A DNA stretch of 64,000 nt from Prorocentrum cordatum. Its lineage: Eukaryota; Sar; Dinophyceae; Prorocentrales; Prorocentraceae. The stretch lies in assembly GCA_963575745.1 (NCBI GenBank), contig CAUYUJ010015300.1, forward strand, positions 278,148-342,147, read 5' to 3'. Of the stretch, positions 18,780 to 31,259 are shown in pieces (position 1 is the stretch's first letter; each line of letters opens with the position of its first letter). The position numbers were made by a program, and so were the translations under genes. The notes beneath the pieces were generated by a model. The model saw only the letters and a program-made list of their open reading frames with translations. It searched no databases and had not been told where the DNA came from.

Positions 18780-19085
18780 CGCAGGGGAGGCCTCACAAAC
18801 ACCGAAGGCGGCCTCAAGATGGCCAAAAAAGCCTCTAAGACGTCCCCAAGAGGCCAGCATCTTCCCAATACCGTAGGGGAACCTTTTTCCCTCCCCCCAC
18901 TTTGGCGTGTTCCCCTTTTGGTTCCAACAGCGTCCAAATTGGCCCAAGAGGCCTCCTAGATCGCACCAGGGCGGCCCAAGACGGCTCAAGAGGCCCCCAA
19001 GATCCACCAGACGACACAAGGGGCGCCCAAGACGACCCCAAGAGGGCCCCCAGGAGGCCCCGCGAGGGGCCATTGAAGGGAAGTC
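18780..19085 (+). repeat. CCAAGA/GGCCCC tract
   Basis: Plus-oriented units of the same family. Confidence 0.75.
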
Positions 19086-19089
19086 GAAC

Positions 19090-20335
19090 TGACCTTTCGA
19101 GCCCTCCGCCCCAAGAGAAGACCAGAGAAAGCCAGCAGGCGCCCCGAGAGACCACCAAGAAGTTCCACCAGCCACAGCAACCTGTTCGCGTTTCCCTGTT
19201 GCTTACATTGCGTCACGCCCCCTCCAATTCATGTCGCGTCTGGCGCCCGAATGGGGCGTCGTAAATGCATTGATCGAACCGCGGCCGTCGACCCTCACGC
19301 AATGGGGCCGGCAGCACCGCATACGGCAAAAATCCGGTTTCTCCAGTCGTTCCAGGGAACTCCATCAACGAAAAATTTATGATGTTCCAACCAACTTCAG
19401 CCCTCATCACGGAAAAAATTCGAGCACCCCCAGAAAATACCGAAACTCGATGGTTTTCACGTGTCTGGCCCTGGGAGACACTCGTCCGACACTGTTTGGA
19501 CACTGTTTCGACACTTTTCCGGTATTTCTGGGATGTGGTCCTCACGTACGACGGGAGCAACATAACGAATAATGTGTCCGTCAACTTCTCTCCCGCTCCT
19601 CATCCTTCTGGACGACATGGCCGCGACGACATGGACGATGCGTCCTCTCCCGTTCTCTTCTCTCCGCGACGACATGGACGACGCCGGCCGAGAGGAGCCC
19701 GTCGCTGGCCTCCGCCGCAGTCGGAGATCCTGACGACAACGATGCTCTCGTCGCCTGCCGCGGGGGGCGCGGGGTGCGCGGAGAGCGAGAGGGGAGTGGG
19801 CACGAGGAGAGGCGACACCAACACCCACAGGGCGAGGAACGCGCGGAGGCAAGGGGGGTCCACCTGGTGGTGTGGTCCCCCCCCTCTCGCTCGAGACATC
19901 CCCAGTCTCTCGCTCGGGGAGGCATCGTGGACCTCCTCGCTGGAGGTGGGCCCCCTGGTGGTGTTGGTATCGCTTCTCCTCCCTCCGAGGGGAGGGCGCA
20001 TGAGCACTTCTGAACAGGATCTGGTCTCAGCGCCGGCCTCGCAAAGCTCCAGTCTGGGGCAGTGGCGCGAAAGGAGCACCGCGCCCTCCTCTCCAGCTCG
20101 GACTGCGTTTGGTGATATAACACTTGTTCCACTGGAAGGGTGAGGCGTGCGATTCGGCGCGCCTGCGGGTCTACATGTCTGCAAGGCTTTCCGTAGGGCG
20201 ATACAACCCTGCATGCATGCACATTCGTAGTCGACATGTTCTCGCGGCCTGTGGCAAGACCATGGCAGCATCCAAGGTGCGGCAAGGCCCCAATCGATCG
20301 GGACGTGAAACGATCGCGACCGCGACAAACCCCGA
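19090..20335. other. Intergenic, no gene seen
   Basis: Includes a CGACGACATGGACGA direct repeat at ~19617-19680. An inverted pair lies at ~19808 (GGCGACACCAACACCCACAG) and ~19965 (CTGGTGGTGTTGGTATCG). No protein family is seen in any frame. Confidence 0.4.
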
Positions 20336-20339
20336 GACA

Positions 20340-20960
20340 ATAACCATAACATGGCCATCATTACCGTCATCAACAACACCATCACCGTCATCGCCATCGT
20401 CATCGTCGTTCAAACCGCCATGGTCATCACGCTCATGATGGTCATGATCATGGTAGTCACCGTCATCCGCATCATCAATACCGTCATCGTCGCTGCCAGC
20501 CTCCTCGCTCTCCCCTCCTGCTCCTCGCTCGCCAACCGCATCCCTCTCGCCGTTTTGGTCCTACGCCTCGGCGTTGCCCACCCCCGCGTCCATATCCTCG
20601 TGCTCCTGCTCCCGTCCACTCCCGCATACCCCCACCCTTCCCCGCCTCGCCTCCCTGCCTCCCGCTCGTACTCTCCCCTCTCATCCCCTGGCATCCATCC
20701 CTCCCGCTGCCTCATCCCCTGGCGTCCTTCCCGTTCCTCCAGCCCCTTCGAATCCATAGCCCTCCATTCATCTCCTCGTGACCTCCCTTCCCACTCCTCG
20801 CTACTGCATCTCGTCCTCCACTCGCCTCCCGCCCTCCCCTGATTTCCGCTCTCTCCTTCTCCCCTCACTCCTCCCTTTCACTCGCCTCCTCCCTTGCACT
20901 GGCACGTTCCTCTTCTCCAGCCTCTTCAGACTCTCTCCCTGGCGCATCCCCTCCTCTGTC
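20340..20960. repeat. CATCAT/CGTCAT tract then CTCC-rich pyrimidine tract
   Basis: 20340-20490 is rich in ATCAT/GTCAT. 20500-20960 is strongly pyrimidine-biased on plus. Several frames stay open only because of composition. Confidence 0.6.
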
Positions 20961-20964
20961 CCTT

Positions 20965-22430
20965 TCCCTATGCCACCCTCTTCCATCCCAGTTTGGTGGG
21001 TCCCTTGGGGTATCTTGATAATGAGCGCACATGTAGTGGCCTGAATCGATGTCCGAAACGACTGGATGACATAGTGCTTCTTTGTTGAACGAGCGCAGCC
21101 CGCGGTGTGAGCGTTTATAGTCTTCAGCCCAACCCGAACCAATGCCTGCGGAAATAATAAGGACAACTAGCACACAAGTATGATGGAAACCGCGGGAGTC
21201 ACTCGAAATGACACCATGACGACACGCCCCGCGCTGAAAGGACATACCTGCTCCGTGTCCGTCCAGTGGACGTCCCAGCCCAGCACCGTCTCTCAATAAT
21301 TACGTCATCAGTGCCCCAGACGCCATCGACGGCAACTGCTCTATACAGCTGCGGGCAGCCGACTGTCAGAATTGCAATTCGGCGCGTACTACCAATAACA
21401 CTTGCATTGGAAAACGGAATACCAATCGCAAGTCGGATTAATGAATACTTGTCGTCTAATGGTCGAGACCGTAAGCAATTCAGCGGGCACGACCCCTTTT
21501 CTAGCTCATGTGCAACAGAAGAACCTCAATCGGGCCACGCCTTTGGGAATACATCCAGGAACACCCGACTGACGTTGCGGGAATAGCAAATCTCCTCGGC
21601 CATTCATTGTTCGAGCTTTTCTCCGTCGTGTGCTGTGGCGCTGCTGTCTCCAACCTCCGATCTGTTGTACTTCGTATTGGGGGGGGGCGAAAACAAGATC
21701 CTCCTCGGCCTACTCACGGGCTGATTCAACTGCTGTGCTTGGTCTAGTAGAGCCCGAGCAAATGCAAGGCAACCGAGAGGAACTACTGTCAACCCGGACG
21801 CGGGCGCACCACAACTGACACCATGCCCGCGCTGACGGGCCTGTGTCCCACCACCACCATGAAGTTGGAGGGGAAGGGGGCCCTCCTCCTCCTCCTTCTC
21901 CTCCTTCTGATCCTCCACCTCCTACCCCCCCTGCAACTCCCCCCCCACGCGCCGCCCCCGAATCAAGGAGGCAACCGTCGAATGCTGGCGAAGCTGGCTC
22001 TCAGCCCTCCCGGTACGTGGGCTACAATCCCGCGCCAACCTGTCGAGCCCCGGAGCGCCCCGGGGCACCGCTCCCAAAAAGCCACCGGCCCTCTGGGCGC
22101 AGGCGGTTCTGAGCATCGCTTAACCGATCCCCATCCCCAGCGGCGTGGCCGATTTGCCCCCCCTAGATGGGGACATAGGTCGTTCTCTTCGGGTTTCGCA
22201 GGGTGTATCCCCAACTGGGGTGGTATCTTGGTGGGGGTCTCGAAGGGGGACGGGGATGGGGATGGGGATCGGTTAAACGATACCGAGGTTCAGGGCGTGT
22301 GGTCTTCCACTTTCCTTTCTTCCCTTTCGGAGAGGAGTCAGCAGTGCTCCTTGATGGTGCGCACCGCGCCCCCCACCAAGCCGAGATTGAACCCCCCCGT
22401 CCGCGTCAATACGAATAAAGCAAAAAGGAC
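20965..22430. other. Intergenic, no gene seen
   Basis: Unassigned DNA. GGGATGGGGATGGGGATCGG at ~22252 has an inverted partner near 22125 (CGATCCCCATCCCC). Confidence 0.4.
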
Positions 22431-22439
22431 TTTGCGCCG

Positions 22440-23250
22440 AAATTTGGATCACGCCCGGGCACCAAACGATCAGCACTCAGTTGGTGTGTTGACAGGGGCG
22501 AGCGGGGTGCCAGCAGATCGCCTATTACGGGCAGGGCCATCATCGCCGCCAGGAAACAACATTCCATACATGTTCTGGCAACGACCATGCGCGGACGCCC
22601 CGCGATCACCTTACAATATTATTTGAGCGGGGCCGCAGGGGGTGACCAACCACGCGCGATTCACCTCGGGGGCCTCGCGCACCCGGCTGGCGTCTGCATT
22701 GGTTCCCGATGGTTGATGATGGTGGTTGCTGCAGATTGCAGCTTCTCAGACTCGAGCGCTACGTATGAGGCGGGAGGGCGGGTGGGAGTGAGCGAGACAG
22801 CCGTCCGTCGAGGGTCGGAATTTGATCACTGCTCCTTATTCAGATACATCCGCTCCCCCACACTGCGACAACCCAACCAAATGCCAACGCCCCACAACTC
22901 CTGACCTAAACAACGATACAAAACGCACGGTGCACTCAAGTCTGCATCATGCGCGGGCGCCACGCGAACACTTGGTATTTTTTCACAGCGACGGCGGGAG
23001 TGCCAGTTGATTGTCTTCTGTGTACAATGCCAATACCGCCCTCCAACATCCCTTGCGAAAAAAAAAAAACACAATACAACATGCATTCTGCAACAAAATG
23101 TCGATCATGCTCGCGGCAAGTTGCACTTAACTTATGGATGATGCGCGGGCGCCCCGTGGTCACTTTGCGTCAGCTCTCGACAGGGGCGGCGAGGGGGCCA
23201 CATATGGCCTGCTGCGTGCATGCAGCGTGCGCCTGACCAGGGATGGCGGG
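22440..23250. repeat. Dispersed units around ATGCGCGGGCGCCCCGTGGTC
   Basis: ATGCGCGGGCGCC-like heads at ~22452, 22588, 22948 and 23140 are each followed ~40-50 nt later by a GACAGGGGCGGCGGGGGTGCC-like tail. Copies are degenerate and unevenly spaced. Confidence 0.5.
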
Positions 23251-23254
23251 GGTG

Positions 23255-24850
23255 GGCGGCATACTGATTGCCGCATGCAGGCCCACCACCCCTGTGAAAA
23301 CCTAGTTCCAAATTGTTGCGGGCGCACACCAACACGCAAATAATAAAACGTGCGAGCAAAACAAATCACTGCGAGGTGGTTTTGGACAGGAAGGGTGGGG
23401 AAGCCGACATGGTGCCTAGTGTTGCGCGCCTGGTGCGCGTGGTGGCACACTTGGCCTATGCGGCGAACCTCGCGGGCATCGCGCACGTGGCTGGCAACTG
23501 CAATGTTTTCCGATGACTGTCGATGGCGGCTCCTGTCTCGAATGAAATTCGGGTGTTTCATATGTGGTGGGCGGGCGGGTGGAAGTGAACGAGACAGCTT
23601 GCGGCGCTCCCGCTGGGAACTTGACCCTCCGCCCTGGGTCTGGGCGGGGGGCTGGCACGACCCATTGGAACGTCCGAAAAAGAACCCCAACGAACAACCA
23701 CAAATCATTAAGTCCCATTCGGCGTTGCAGTAATACTGGCATCCTGGAGGGGGGCCGTTAACCAAGGGCACCCTGATCATATAAAAACAAAACGGTAACT
23801 TCCAAGATGGCCCTAAGACGGACCAACAAACAAAAACGTCAGTGGAGTTCCAAGAGAGCCACGGGAGGCCCCCCAGTCACCCAACGCGTTCGCAAATGCC
23901 ACCAAAGAGCCAGCGCTAGCCCCGCAAGACGCCCCAGGGTGCCTCTTAGAAGCTCTAAAGAGACACCGCGTGATTTTTTAAAGAAAAAACAAACGAACAA
24001 AAACAAACAACAAAAAAACTGGAGAGCGCGAGGGCGCAGGGGGTGAGGCACCACCCCGCTCGACACTGTGCAATCGAGCGGGGGCGACGGGGCAGCCAGC
24101 GCGCTGCCGACGCAGACGGTGCTGGGGACAGGTGTGGCATTGCAACCAACGCCGCAAAAGCACCGCGAAAGGTTGAGCCACGGTCGGGGCGGGCCTGCAT
24201 CCACCCCCGTGCTCGAGTACCCTGAGAACCCTCCAGCTCGACGGTGCCCCAGGGCTCGGGTACAAGGCTGGCTGCGCAACCACCACCACCGCCGAGAGGA
24301 GGGAGAAAAAAGTATGCGGCGCTCCTTCCCCCTGAGGCGGGGTGCCTGACACGCGCGCAGGGCAAAACATATGCGCACGCGCACACACACACCATGCACA
24401 CCACGACAAAAAAGGCGGTACCCCAAGGCTCGGGTACTAGGGCAGGCTGCGCAACCTGCACCGCCAGTCAGGACGAGAAAACGCAAGGTGGCAGTGTAGC
24501 CACCAAAGAAAAGCCAAGATCGACCACCTACACAAGGACGACGAGACCTGCCGCCCCAGGCGCAACGAGCGCCAGGACGACGGCATGCCTCGCCCCAGAT
24601 GCGGGGTACGCACACTGAAGCCAGCCCTGGGGGTCAGTCCCATCGGGCCCTATACATACTGAAACAAAAACAGGGCGAAGCCAGGACGACAGCCAGACAA
24701 CCCCAGGTGTACCTAACCCTTGTGGGCGGACGCCTGGACGGTCCCCGGTCTGCCCCTGGTGTGGGCCCGACTCGCCCCCTGAGCCACTGCCCCCATGGGG
24801 GGCCCTCCAGATACGGCCAAAGAGCTGGCCAACCTAAAATGATCGTTTCG
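23255..24850. other. Unassigned DNA with CAAGGCTCGGGTAC repeats
   Basis: CCCAGGGCTCGGGTACAAGG at 24250 and CCCAAGGCTCGGGTACTAGG at 24420 are both followed by GGCTGCGCAACC. An A-rich run lies at 23975-24020. No gene recognised. Confidence 0.45.
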
Positions 24851-24879
24851 TAAAGAAAACCGTTCTGCACTGCTTTGCC

Positions 24880-26420
24880 CTCTGCTGTGGAGGTTGGCCA
24901 GCGGAGGGCCGCCAGATTCTGGCGCCCACGGCGCGTGATCGGTCGACAAAGCTTGCCCAAGCCATCGGAACGGGCCCGAAATCGGCCATGCAGCCCACAC
25001 GCAGAGCAAAACACCGTGCCCTGGACGCCCGTCTGGAGTCGGTGCGTCAGATGAATGACTCGGCCGAAAAAGCCGTCGGCTCCACAGAGCGAGCAACAGC
25101 ACGGCACGGCGTATTCAGAAAATCGAAGGCGAATGTCCTAGCCGTGCGTCCGTCACACAAGGAGCACTGCCAAAATGGGCGGTGAGGATTCGGGATCTTG
25201 TGTTGCGACTTACTCAGGGCACGGCTGAGCTTTAAAGTCTCACGAACATGGACGTTCAACCTTGGGCCGCGGCGGATGAGGGACACGGTGGAAGGCACAG
25301 TCAAGGAGGACCACCGCTAAATGTTTCCTGACCACCGCCGCGACCTTATCAACCAATTCAATCTGGGCACGCTGCGAGTATGGAAGCTGGGCTTCCTCAG
25401 CAAAAACCTCGGCCAACTCGCCCGCTATTTGATTCGCAGACAAATCAGAAAGCGGGGTCGACCGCTCCTGGGCTTCAGCGACCGAAAGGTGGGACTCAAC
25501 CTTGAAGAGCCGCACAACAACCCAGGAGTGTATTTGATCACCGCTTGGAGCTCTAACCGATCGGTAATGTTGCTGGTATGAAACCCTCCGCGAATTATAG
25601 CTGAGAAGCCGCGGAGGACATAGGCGCTATCGGTGATGAAATGACGTTCGGCTTCAATCCGAATGGGCCTCGTGGCCCTCAGAAAGGTTCCGAAAGTCCG
25701 GAGCTCTCCTCTGCTCACAAATCGTTTTAACTCCAGTGGCCCACCCCAGGATTTGATCTCAGACAATATGCTCGCCTGGGGGTGGCTTCCATCCTGAAGA
25801 ATAATGGTGGACCAACCAATGCGCCTAAGTCTAGGGTCGGCTGAGTGGGCCCCCCCGCTGGCGTCGCCACCTCCAAAACACCACACCACAGGGGAACTCC
25901 AATTCCGAGGGCGAGAGGCCGAGGTCGAGAGGCGAGCGAATCAATGGGGGGGCCCACTTCAACCCAAGATCCTGGCACCAGGCCTCGGTGCCAGAAACAG
26001 GGCACCTCTTCACAGTCCAGCCGCGCTCGCTCCACGACAGCAGCTGGAGCTATGCCCTCCAAAACACTGTTACATAGGCATTCCCAATGGGCATGTCTCG
26101 GGGTCTCTGGGGCCTCTTTGCAACGGGGGCACAAGGGGTCCACCTCGGGAAAGCAATCGTGCACCCGCCGAGCTGGCCACAAATTGCAAGTCGCGGTGGC
26201 TTGGTGGGCTCCAAACAGTGCAAACTCCCCCTTTCGCTTGAGGTTCCTCAGACAACCGCGGAGGGGCCCAATGTCAGGGATTCCTCGCTCGAGACCAAGC
26301 CCCAGATATTCCTCCGAGGCAGCAGTCCACAGGGACCGCTGAATAGAAAGAGAAAACACCTGCTTCAAATCAGAATTACTCCGACGGAGGAACCCCGCAT
26401 GATAATATGTTTTGCTTGCC
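24880..26420 (-). mobile_element. Decayed LINE 3' part: zinc-ribbon, RNase H and C-terminal cysteine module, in three frames
   Basis: Read 5' to 3' on minus: CPRCKEAPETPRHAHWEC (~26140) is the cysteine/histidine motif that follows the RT in dinoflagellate LINEs. GDASGGAHSADPRLRRIGWS (~25830) is an RNase H start with its first catalytic Asp. TDSAYVLRGF (~25620) carries a second Asp. VESHLSVAEAQ..NQIAGELAE (~25490) is the RNase H end, with the final Asp position reading Gly. FCSACGLHGRFRARSDGLG (~25010) is the C-terminal cysteine module. The parts lie in different frames, so it is a pseudogene. The RT itself is missing upstream, where low-complexity DNA begins. Confidence 0.75.
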
Positions 26421-26645
26421 CTTCTCCCTTTCCTCCTGGCCATGGCGAACACCCTCCTCTCGCCCTCTCCTCTGCCCTCTCCTTTCCCTCCTTCTTCTAT
26501 TTTTCCCGTCCCCCTCCGTCTACCCCCCCCCTCCTCCTTCTCCACCTCCCCCTTATCATCGCCCCCCCCCATGCCCTCCCCCTCCTCATCTTCCTCCTGC
26601 CGCTTCTCTACGTGCACCTCCCCCCCCCCCCTGGCGCGTTCTCTG
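26420..26645. repeat. Pyrimidine-rich CTCC tract
   Basis: CTCCTTCTCC/CCCCCC-rich DNA at the truncated 5' side of the LINE remnant. Confidence 0.7.
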
Positions 26646-26744
26646 ATGGCCGCGTCGCGCAGCCGCTGGGACAACCCCGAGCACGAAAAATTGAGAAAAG
26701 GGCATAGTTCCCTGCTTCAAAAGAACGAACGTAGATCGTACTGT

Positions 26745-27510
26745 GAAGAGTCCCAGCGGATACGCGCCGGAGCACGGCCCAGAGGAAGCGCACGGGAGTG
26801 CGTCCCAGTGGATACGTGCCAGAACACGACCCAGAGGAAGCGCACGGGAGCGCGCCCCAGTGGATACGCGCGGGAACACGACCCAGAGGAAGCGCACAGG
26901 AGTGCGCCCCAGTGGATACGTGCGGGGGCACGACCCAGACAGAGGAAGCGCACAGGGGTGCGCCCCCGTGGATACGTGCCGAACACGCCCCTGAGGAAAC
27001 GCACAGGTTGCGTCCCAGTGGATACGCGCGGGGGCACAACCCAGAGGAACCGCACAGGGGCGCGTCGCAGTGGATACGTGCCGGGCCACGACCCAGAGGA
27101 AGCGCACAGGGTGCGCCCCAGTGGATACGTGCCGAACACGACCCAGGAGGAAGCGCACAGTGTGCGCCCCAGTGGATACGTGCCGGGGCACGACCCAGAG
27201 GAAGCGCACGGGAGCGCGTCCCGGTGGATACGTGCCGGGGCACGACCCAGAGGAAACGCACGGGAATGCGTCCCAGCGGATACGTGCCGGAACAAGACCC
27301 AGAGGAAGCGCACAGGGGTGCGTCCCAGTGGATACGTGCTGGGGGCACGACCCAGAGGAAGCGCACAGGGTGCGTCCCAGTGGATACGTGCGGGGGCACG
27401 ACCCAAAGGAAACGCACAGGGTGCGCCCCAGTGGATACGCGGGGGGGCCCGACCCAGAGGAAGCGCACAGGGGTGCGTCCCAATGGATACGTGCCGGGAA
27501 TAGCGCTCTG
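26745..27510. repeat. 52-bp minisatellite, about 15 copies
   Basis: CCCAGTGGATACGTGCC..CGACCCAGAGGAAGCGCAC units start at 26808, 26860, 26912, 26968, 27018, 27070, 27121, 27172 and onward. Because 51-52 bp units mix, each frame is visited in turn and long ORFs appear in all frames. Confidence 0.95.
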
Positions 27511-27599
27511 GGAACACGACGAACACGAAGTGGCCTACAGGTGGCTCCGGGCATTCAAAATGTGGCCTGGGAGTGGTGTTCTGGGAACACGAATTCACT

Positions 27600-28255
27600 C
27601 GCAATTCACTCACAGACGAGGCTCCCGCCTGAGACTTCCTCCATATTCAGGCCTGAGGAGCCCAAAAATTGACGACGGTTGCAGGATCCCGATGACCCGC
27701 TAGGATTAGTAACATGATCTGCGGGTCCCATAGGGGGGGGTTCCCGCCTGAGACTTCCTCGCAATTCACTCAGAGACGAGGCCCCCGCCTGAGACTTCCT
27801 CCAGATCCAGGCCTCGGGAGCCCAAAAGTGATGACAGTTACAGGATCCCGATGACCCGCTCGGATTAGTAACATGATCTGCGGGCCCCATAGGGAGGGGC
27901 CCCCGCCTGAGACTTCCTCGCAATTTACTCACAGGCGAGGCCCCCGCCTGAGACTTCCTCCAGATTCAGGTCTCAGGAGCCCAAAAATGACGACAGTTAC
28001 AGGATACCGATGACCCGCTCGGATTAGTAACATAATCCGCGGGCCCCATAGGGAGGCCCCCGCCTGAGACTTCCTCGCAATTTACTAACAGGCGAGGCCC
28101 CTGCCTCATACTTCCTCCAAATTCAGGCCTCGGGTGCCCAAAAGTGACGACAGTTACAGGATCCCGATGACCCGCTCGGATTAGTAACATGATCCGCGGG
28201 CCCCATAGGGAGGGGGTTCCCGCCTAAGACTTCCTCATAATTCACCCACAGACGA
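27600..28255. repeat. ~159-bp satellite, block 1 (four copies)
   Basis: GATGACCCGCTCGGATTAGT recurs at 27691, 27850, 28009 and 28166. Each unit also has CGCCTGAGACTTCCTC and GCGGGCCCCATAGGGAGG. Confidence 0.95.
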
Positions 28256-28440
28256 AGCCCAAGGCGAGTGAGTAAGTGAGTGAGTGACTGACTGGTGATG
28301 ATGATGATCATCATCACACTCGCTCACGCGCACACTCATCATCATCATATGTGAGTGCTGATGAGTCAGTGAGTGAGTCAGTGAGTGTGTGTGAGGAATG
28401 AGTGATGATGATGATGATGGTGGGTTCCTGTTCCTGCGCG
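28256..28440. repeat. TGAGTGAG / GATGATG tract
   Basis: Short-motif repeats, similar to 30660-31090, marking the edges of the satellite blocks. Confidence 0.8.
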
Positions 28441-28449
28441 GGGTGTCCA

Positions 28450-28785
28450 GAGAAAATAACTCAATATGGTAGTGTTTTACCTTTTGGATTCGGGCTCTGA
28501 TCACTGAGCCGGGGTCGGAACACGAAGAAACATCAAAATGTCCAGAACCAGCCCCAAAGTAGAAAACATGTTGAAAACACATAGGTGTTCCAATAGGATT
28601 CGGGGCCCCTGGGGCCAGACGCGCAATAACTCAATGTGGTAGTGTGTTACCTTTTGGATTCGGGCTCTGATCTCTAAGCCGGGGTCGGAACACGAAGAAT
28701 AATCATAATGTCCAGAACCAGCCCCAAACTAGAAAACATGTTGAAAACATATAGGTTTTCCAATAGGATTGGGACTCTGAAGCTC
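28450..28785. repeat. 168-bp tandem duplication
   Basis: AATAACTCAATATGGTAGTG at 28456 and AATAACTCAATGTGGTAGTG at 28624 start two ~90% copies. Confidence 0.9.
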
Positions 28786-28839
28786 GAGAGTCGAGGTCCG
28801 AGGCTTTTCGGCCCCCAGGACCCTCCTCGACGCCACGGC

Positions 28840-29030
28840 TGGGATGACCAGGATGAGGACGACGAGGATGAGGACGACGAGGATGAGGACGACGACGAGG
28901 ATGAGGACGATGAGGATGATGAGGATGAGGACGATGATGACGGCCTTCGTCGTCGTGAAACATAGAGGGAGGGAGGACGATGACGACGGCGGCGGCGACG
29001 GCGACGGCGACGGCGACGACCAGATTCTGC
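28840..29030. repeat. GAGGACGAC / GGCGACGGC trinucleotide tracts
   Basis: GATGAGGACGACGAG repeats, then GGCGACGGCGACGGC. Confidence 0.85.
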
Positions 29031-29182
29031 CGCAGACGCGCCGCTTTTCCGGACCCCGGGGCCGTGCCTCCGTGCCTTTTTTCGGGCCCCGGGGGTGACA
29101 GAAACCGATTGAAACCAGAACGGGCAAGAAATATTGCGTTAGTGGCCCCTTACCCACGAACGCGCAGGGCGTTTTTTGTGGG

Positions 29183-29365
29183 CGGCTGACGGTGGGTTAC
29201 CACCGCCACCCCGGACGCAAAGGTTTTCCCCTGCGCCCGATTCGGCTGACGATGGGTTACCACCGGCGGCCCGGAGACAAGGGGTCACCCCTGCCCCCGA
29301 TTCGGCCGAGGATGGGTTACCACCCCCGGCCCGGACGCAAGGGGTTACCCCTGCGCCCGGCCGCT
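29183..29365. repeat. 60-61-bp tandem repeat, three copies
   Basis: GGGTTACCACC at 29193, 29254 and 29314, with CCCCTGCGCCCGATTCGGC between copies. Confidence 0.9.
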
Positions 29366-29369
29366 GTCT

Positions 29370-29760
29370 CGTCGTCGTCGTCGTCAGCTCCTCAGTCGCC
29401 CTCTCGGACGCCGCGGCCGTGGGGCGGCGGAGCCTCTCGGACCTCCACGCTGTCGCATGACTACAACAAGTTTGCCGACGACCAGCTCGGACGATGCTAC
29501 CCGGACTTCTCAATCGCCCTTTCGGGCACGCAGGCCCATGACAACAACAATTTTGCCCGCGACCAGTTCAGACAGACGAGACTCCCGCTTGGTAGCTCCC
29601 CGGTATTCAGACCGCAGGAGCGAGTTCTAAAATCCGTCCTCAGACCTCCAAGTGACGACAGGAGACGGTCCTCTGACGGGGCTACCCGCACCGCCAACAG
29701 ACAAAGTTCCCCCTTGATACTTCCCCCGTGTTCAGGCCCCAGGAGCTGAGGAACCCAAAA
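29370..29760. other. Diverged satellite-like DNA, no gene seen
   Basis: Contains AGACGAGACTCCCGCTTGGTA and similar phrases that recall the 159-bp unit, but alignment breaks down. Confidence 0.4.
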
Positions 29761-29764
29761 AGTT

Positions 29765-30660
29765 CGCTTGGATGACCCGCTCGGGTTCGAACGTGAAGTG
29801 CGTGCCCCATGGGGAGGGCGCTCCAGCCTGAGACGTCTTCGCAATTTACTCACAGACGAGGCGCCCGCCTGATACTTCCTCCATATTCAGGCCTCAAAAG
29901 CCCAAAAGTGACGACAGTTACAAGGTTCCGATGACCCGCTCGGATTAATAATATGATCTGCGGGCCCCATAGGGAGGGGGCTCCCGCCTGAGACTTCCTT
30001 GCAATTCACTCACAAACGAGGTTCCCGCCTGATACTTCCTGCATATTCAAGCCTCAGAGGCCCAAAAGTGACGACAGTTACAGGGTTCCGATGACCCGCT
30101 CGGATTAATAACATGATCTGCGGGCCCCATAGGGAGGGGGCTCCCGCCTCAGACATCCTCGCGATTCACTCACAGACAAAGTTCCCGCTCGAGACTTCCT
30201 TCATATTCAAGCCTCAAGAGCCCAAAAGTGACGACAGTTACAGGGTTCCGATGACCCGTTCGGATTAGTAACGTGATCGGCGGGCCCCATAAGGAGGGGG
30301 CTCCAGCCTGAGACGTCCTCGCAATTCACTCAGAGACGAGGCTCCCGCCTGATCACTCCTCCATATTCAGGCCCCAAGAGCCCAAAAGTGACGACGGTTA
30401 CAAGGTTCCGATGACCCGCTCGGATTAGTAACCTGATCTGCGGGCCCCATAGGGAGGGGGCTCCCGTCTGAGACTTCCTTGCAATTCACTCACAAACGAG
30501 GCTCCCGCCTGATACGTCCTGCATATTCAAGCCTCAGAGGCCCAAAAGTGACGACAGTTACAAGTTTCCGACGACCCGCTCGGATTAGTATCGTGATCTG
30601 CGGGCCCCATAGGGAGGGGGTTCCCGCCTGAGACTTCCTCGCAATTCACTCAGAGGCTCC
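29765..30660. repeat. ~159-160-bp satellite, block 2 (six copies)
   Basis: GATGACCCGCTCGG recurs at 29771, 29930, 30090, 30250, 30410 and 30570, with the same unit as block 1. Confidence 0.95.
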
Positions 30661-31095
30661 ACCCTGATGACTAAAATGATGAGTGAGCGAATGATGATGA
30701 TGTGTGATGAGTGAGTGATGATGATGATGAGGATGATGATGACGATGAGGATGATGATGATGGCCACTGAGTGGGTGATCGAGAGATTATGATGGAGATA
30801 GTGACGATGATGTTGAGAGCGGCGGCGGTCCTACCGTCGGAGGACCACTGCCTCCGAAACATACTGAGGATGAGTGAGTAATTGAATGAGTGAGTGGGTG
30901 ATCGAGTGGTGATGATGGTGACGATGATGATGGGGATGATGATGATGACTAGTGATGACGGTGATGGTGGTTGATGGTGATGATGATGGTAATGATGATA
31001 AGTGCGCGCGTGCGATGACGATGATGGTGGTTGATGGTGACGATGATGGCGATGATGGTGAGCGAGAGAGAGAGAGAGAGAGAGAGAGGAAAGTG
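30661..31095. repeat. GATGATG / GTGATGAC tract and (GA)n
   Basis: Degenerate GATGATGATG repeats, ending in a GA microsatellite at ~31063-31088. Confidence 0.85.
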
Positions 31096-31259
31096 GGCGT
31101 GTGAGATCCTGCGCGGCGTGCGCAGAGAAAACAAGATACCCACGTTGGATGTGGGGAAAAATCCAGCACCCCAACCTTGCGCTTTTCAGGCGGGGCGTGG
31201 AACTCGACGCCGTCGGGGCTCACCCGCCTCCAAGGGCCTACGGGGCCCCCAAGAGTACC

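Noticed and set aside
26586-27703. Several ORFs of ~300 codons on both strands
   Set aside because: All are readings of the 52-bp minisatellite.
27600-30660. CRISPR array
   Set aside because: Units are contiguous ~159-bp satellites without unique spacers, and the genome is eukaryotic.
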